From Epiperipatus broadwayi (Eukaryota; Onychophora; Udeonychophora; Euonychophora; Peripatidae), in NCBI GenBank assembly GCA_028023455.1, contig JAQFVV010013085.1:145169-209168 (forward strand): DNA of 64,000 nt, given 5' to 3'. The translations under genes and the position numbers were made by a program. The notes beneath the pieces were generated by a model. The model ran no database searches, was not told where the DNA came from, and saw nothing but the letters and a program-made list of their open reading frames with translations. Every line of letters begins with the position of its first letter. Position 1 is the stretch's first letter. Below, piece by piece: positions 62,818-64,000 of the stretch.

Positions 62818-64000
62818 TCACAGCATTGATGGTTGCCTTAACAATGACCATGTTGCTGCATATAAGTGAGGGTTGGTTATTATTCTATCTCTATTTCTAA
62901 TGTGTAACAGTTTGTTGCTAAATGTAGCTGGGTGTCGTCTGATATTATTGCCAATTAAGAAAGTACATCTGGTGCACCAGTACATGTATAGTACAAACAT
63001 GGCTGCCCTAATGCTAGGTATTGATCTTCCCTGAAAAGCGACCATTATGTGATTAATGATTGTACCTGGTTTTCTGTAGGTGTTACACATCATCTGTCGT
63101 GCTTGGTTAAGTGCTATACATTGATAAATAATGTGGTCCAGCATCTCTTCTGGTTGATGGCAGAGTCCACAAAAAGGATCAATAGATCTGTACATTCTTT
63201 TATGATAAAGAAAGTGGGTTGTTGGCAAGGCAATGAGATTCATTTTAATGATAAAATCAAAGTATTTGGGCTCTAGAGCCCATTTTTTATATTTCTTGAG
63301 TAATCTCTTGTTGTTAATTCCTAGCATAGGTTGTATAGCATTAGTATTTGTTTCTCTGTTCATTAAACCATAAATATCCCAGTATGAATACTTATGCAAA
63401 TACTGTTCTGGAATCTTGTCTGTGGTTTTGCATTGGTATATAATGTTAGTGAAAAAAGAACCTTTTGGAGGTGGTCTATCTGTTGGAGTAACTTCTAGAA
63501 AGTGGTTAATTTTTGGATATTTGGCAAGGATTGTAATTATTGAGTTCCTTAACTTTTGTAGATGAAAAATGTTAATGTTGTGCAAGCCAAGTCCATTCTT
63601 TATTAGGGCTTGGCTAAGTTTTTTTGTGGAGATTGCTATTGTTTTTATGGCCCAAAGTAGTTTATTACATATGGTTTTAATTTTTGAAATAAATGCCTTC
63701 GAAAATGAAATAACCGGTACATAGTATGTTATTTTGGTTGTGATAAGCTGGTTAATTAACTGTACTTTAGAATACAGTGAAAGATATACCTTGGACAAGG
63801 AGTTTATAATTTTTGTGGCTTCTTCTTTTAGTTTATTTTGGATGTGGCATCTCATTCCTGTAATTCCCATATGAAATGGGAACCCAAGGAATGAGTTTGT
63901 TTTTGATTTGTAAATTGATGTACATGGTTTACCAGTGTATAGTGACCAAGCTGTGGTTTTTGCCAGATTAAACTTTAACTCGTATTTCTGTGAATATTCT
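62818..64000 (-). CDS. LINE-X ORF2, C-terminal part (runs off window)
   Basis: The open frame comes in from the window edge (about 63999) with no stop for about 394 codons to TGA at 62820-62818. The first residues 'EYSQKYELKFNLAKTT' and 'NSFLGFPFHMGITGM' are the RT segment after the catalytic box and the F.YLG-like block. Next come 'LYSKVQLINQLITTKITYYV' and 'NKLLWAIKTI' (thumb region, as in 'L...GR..LIN......L.Y...V'), and near the end 'CGLCHQPEEMLDHIIYQC', a C-x2-C...H..C zinc knuckle typical of LINE C-termini. The start is outside the window; the ATG at 63870 is internal and should not be taken as the start. No frameshift or stop is seen, so this is the best-preserved coding region here. 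It codes for a retrotransposon enzyme, not a host gene. Exact clade uncertain. Confidence 0.88.
   Translation of the reverse strand, partial: EYSQKYELKFNLAKTTAWSLYTGKPCTSIYKSKTNSFLGFPFHMGITGMRCHIQNKLKEEATKIINSLSKVYLSLYSKVQLINQLITTKITYYVPVISFSKAFISKIKTICNKLLWAIKTIAISTKKLSQALIKNGLGLHNINIFHLQKLRNSIITILAKYPKINHFLEVTPTDRPPPKGSFFTNIIYQCKTTDKIPEQYLHKYSYWDIYGLMNRETNTNAIQPMLGINNKRLLKKYKKWALEPKYFDFIIKMNLIALPTTHFLYHKRMYRSIDPFCGLCHQPEEMLDHIIYQCIALNQARQMMCNTYRKPGTIINHIMVAFQGRSIPSIRAAMFVLYMYWCTRCTFLIGNNIRRHPATFSNKLLHIRNRDRIITNPHLYAATWSLLRQPSML

Overview
The window is very A+T-rich (about three quarters by eye), has no bacterial-style gene packing and contains no open reading frame that I can assign to a host protein. 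Its content is eukaryotic interspersed repeats: non-LTR retrotransposons with apurinic-type endonuclease and reverse transcriptase (RT), Penelope-like elements (PLEs) with a GIY-YIG domain, tRNA-derived SINEs, hAT, mariner and piggyBac-type DNA transposons, an LTR element, fold-back elements and long ATT microsatellites. This fits an intergenic or intronic stretch of a large, AT-rich invertebrate animal genome. I cannot name the species.

Layout. 0-5 kb: copy of interspersed family R1, a tRNA SINE, a near-perfect palindromic MITE (2056-2323), a decayed piggyBac-type element (2514-4370) holding a tandem repeat, and a small hairpin repeat. 5-11 kb: tRNA SINEs and a decayed PLE (8744-9300). 11-18.4 kb: a tetranucleotide microsatellite, a hAT element with a perfect 8-bp target duplication (12989-14204) and a decayed mariner (17519-18410). 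21-24.4 kb: a PLE terminus with a hammerhead-ribozyme-like fold, a large palindrome (22761-23134) and minisatellites. 28-30.5 kb: nested LINE fragments, a PLE end and an R1 fold-back. 35.3-40.2 kb: an LTR element with 2.0-2.2 kb LTRs around only about 0.7 kb of interior. 40.4-48.5 kb: two copies of a LINE family that ends in a C2H2 motif, one nearly full length but full of stops. 48.9-53.3 kb: an unidentified coding-like remnant, fold-back family R2, tandem duplications and two SINEs. 53.7-58 kb: a PLE with a readable RT and GIY-YIG region and a cluster of R1 copies. 59-64 kb: SINE, palindrome R4, LINE remnant, two nearly identical 5'-truncated LINE copies separated by ATT microsatellite, and the intact 3' half of another LINE running off the window end on the minus strand.

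The elements interact mainly by nesting and by sharing machinery: SINEs need a LINE RT, and the non-autonomous hAT, LTR and fold-back elements need enzymes encoded elsewhere. The youngest-looking material is at 60.5-64 kb. I did not find a convincing new multi-gene system. The most interesting material is the PLE-associated ribozyme-like motifs, the repeated evolution of long palindromes in three families, and the near-minimal tRNA SINE family.
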